The notes under the pieces: model-generated | Database searches by the model: none | What the model saw: only the letters and a program-made list of their open reading frames with translations | Told to the model about the DNA's origin: nothing | In this document: positions 63,185 through 64,000 of the stretch, one piece after another | Layout: every line of letters begins with the position of its first letter | Numbering within the stretch: the first letter of the stretch is position 1 | Assembly: GCA_002356215.1 (NCBI GenBank) | Contig: AP017959.1 | Span: 2,620,195-2,684,194, forward strand | From: [Synechococcus] sp. NIES-970 | GTDB lineage: Bacteria; Cyanobacteriota; Cyanobacteriia; Cyanobacteriales; MRBY01 | Direction of reading: 5' to 3' | Length of the DNA stretch: 64,000 nucleotides | Translations under genes and position numbers: made by a program

Positions 63185-64000
63185 TTAATCCAATTGCCGC
63201 CCGGTAAGCTCGACGAAAATATCTTCAAGATTCGACTCACGAACCATCATGCTGGTTTTATCGGGCAAGCTATCGAGGTGATTTTGGGCTTCCTGTAGGG
63301 TCGGGAAAAATTTGTATTCCCAGCGATCGCCTTTTTGTTTCACCACTAATCCCTTGCCATGTTTCGCCTGGAGGTCTTCAAAAGTACCCTCATCAATCAA
63401 GCGACCCGCTTCCATAATGCCAATGCGATCGCACAAGGTGGCGGCCTCTTCCATGTAGTGGGTGGTGAGCAGGATCGTCATGCCGCTCTTGTTGAGGTTG
63501 CGGATAATTTCCCAGAGGCGGCGGCGAGTTTGGGGATCCAGACCAACGGTGGGTTCATCGAGAAAGAGAATTTTCGGCTCATGCAATAGGGCCCGGGCGA
63601 TCTGGACGCGGCGTTTCATCCCCCCCGATAGGGTTTTAACGAGGGCATCGCGGCGATCGCTCAGTTCCACATATTCTAAGGCTTGACGGATCAGCCGTTG
63701 GCGCTTGGGATTAGGGATATGGTGCAGGCGGCCATGGAACTCCAGATTTTCCCAGACGGTGAGATCCACATCGACACTCATCTGTTGCAACACCACGCCG
63801 ATATTGCGCTTGGCATGGGCGCGATTTTGCATGACATCTTCCCCGGCGATGTAAATTTTGCCACTCGTCGGTTCTGTCAGGGTGATCAGCATCCGGATCG
63901 TGGTGGACTTCCCAGCACCGTTTGGCCCCAGCAGCCCATACATTTCGCCCGCTTGGATATCAAAAGAAAGCTGATTAACCACCGGCACTTTACCGAAAAC
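63185..64000 (-). CDS. ABC transporter ATP-binding protein (DrrA/NodI type), N-terminus beyond window
   Basis: 271 codons are visible and the frame stays open to 64000 (VFGKVPVVNQ), so the true start is outside and GTG 63988 is internal. Walker A is GPNGAGKSTTIRML, signature LSGGMKRRVQIARAL, Walker B ILFLDEPTVGLDP, H-loop TTHYMEEA. The C-terminus (SNLEDIFVELTGRQLD) is the typical ABC-2-type export tail. The permease gene should follow or precede outside the window; the exported substrate is unknown. Confidence 0.92.
   Translation of the reverse strand, partial: VFGKVPVVNQLSFDIQAGEMYGLLGPNGAGKSTTIRMLITLTEPTSGKIYIAGEDVMQNRAHAKRNIGVVLQQMSVDVDLTVWENLEFHGRLHHIPNPKRQRLIRQALEYVELSDRRDALVKTLSGGMKRRVQIARALLHEPKILFLDEPTVGLDPQTRRRLWEIIRNLNKSGMTILLTTHYMEEAATLCDRIGIMEAGRLIDEGTFEDLQAKHGKGLVVKQKGDRWEYKFFPTLQEAQNHLDSLPDKTSMMVRESNLEDIFVELTGRQLD

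Noticed and set aside
1-64000. CRISPR arrays, prophage or complete insertion sequences
   Set aside because: No regular spaced repeats, no phage structural genes and no transposase frames were seen.
63988-64000. GTG 63988 as the start of the ABC ATPase
   Set aside because: The frame continues in phase to the window edge with sensible residues (VFGK), so the real start is outside.

Overview
The window looks like chromosomal DNA of a unicellular cyanobacterium close to Synechococcus (Picosynechococcus) sp. PCC 7002. Three things point there: the HIP1 octamer GCGATCGC occurs throughout; cyanobacterial markers are present (MPBQ/MSBQ methyltransferase, a CrtD-like carotenoid desaturase, UrtE, Yfr1 beside trxA, glucosylglycerol genes); and the GlbN cyanoglobin resembles the PCC 7002 protein as I remember it, without being identical. 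The strain assignment is inference.

Layout. 1-6.1 kb: a selenide water dikinase fused to an NADH-dehydrogenase-like flavoprotein (minus strand, cut by the window edge), then a sensor pair, a CBS-PAS hybrid histidine kinase translationally coupled to a receiver-kinase, with a perfect CRP-type palindrome in the divergent promoter. 6.1-27 kb: mostly housekeeping genes (mutY, tRNA-Glu, plastoquinone/tocopherol methyltransferase, MscS channel, GST-like protein, glnA, RNA-binding protein, HDAC-like amidohydrolase, urtE, cyclophilin, crtD, ffh, glbN, Dam-type methylase, HEAT protein, TrpD2-like protein, ilvA, glycosyltransferase). 27.2-28 kb: the small RNA Yfr1 and trxA. 28-32.5 kb: small conserved proteins, hemC and tyrS. 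32.6-34.9 kb: a sulfur module (TauE-like permease, rhodanese with membrane anchor, persulfide dioxygenase-like hydrolase). 35-46.4 kb: yvcK, a GGDEF protein, a GH116 glucosidase, a VWA protein, glcD, a class I phosphoribulokinase, a HEAGH metalloprotease-like protein, mobA and trpF.

46.5-59.1 kb is a compact osmolyte region: gpsA, glpD, ggpS, a glucosylglycerol-hydrolase-like gene (gghA), a GPH-type transporter, glpK and stpA/ggpP. Together they would make glycerol-3-phosphate, build glucosylglycerol, hydrolyse it, and return glycerol to central metabolism.

59.1-63.2 kb is an AT-richer accessory island full of toxin-antitoxin and restriction debris: an MNT nucleotidyltransferase beside a HEPN gene with an internal deletion; an in-frame scar joining the start of a methylase-like gene to the end of an Uma2 gene; an intact two-gene cassette (C-terminal J-domain protein plus HNH-type nuclease); the tail of a methylase-like gene; an intact Uma2 gene; and a VapBC-type pair whose antitoxin has a premature stop. 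The island ends at an ABC ATPase gene whose last codons are repeated, in diverged form, on the far side of the VapBC pair. The J-domain/HNH cassette and its scarred surroundings are the best candidate here for an undescribed system. No complete transposase, CRISPR array or rRNA gene was seen.
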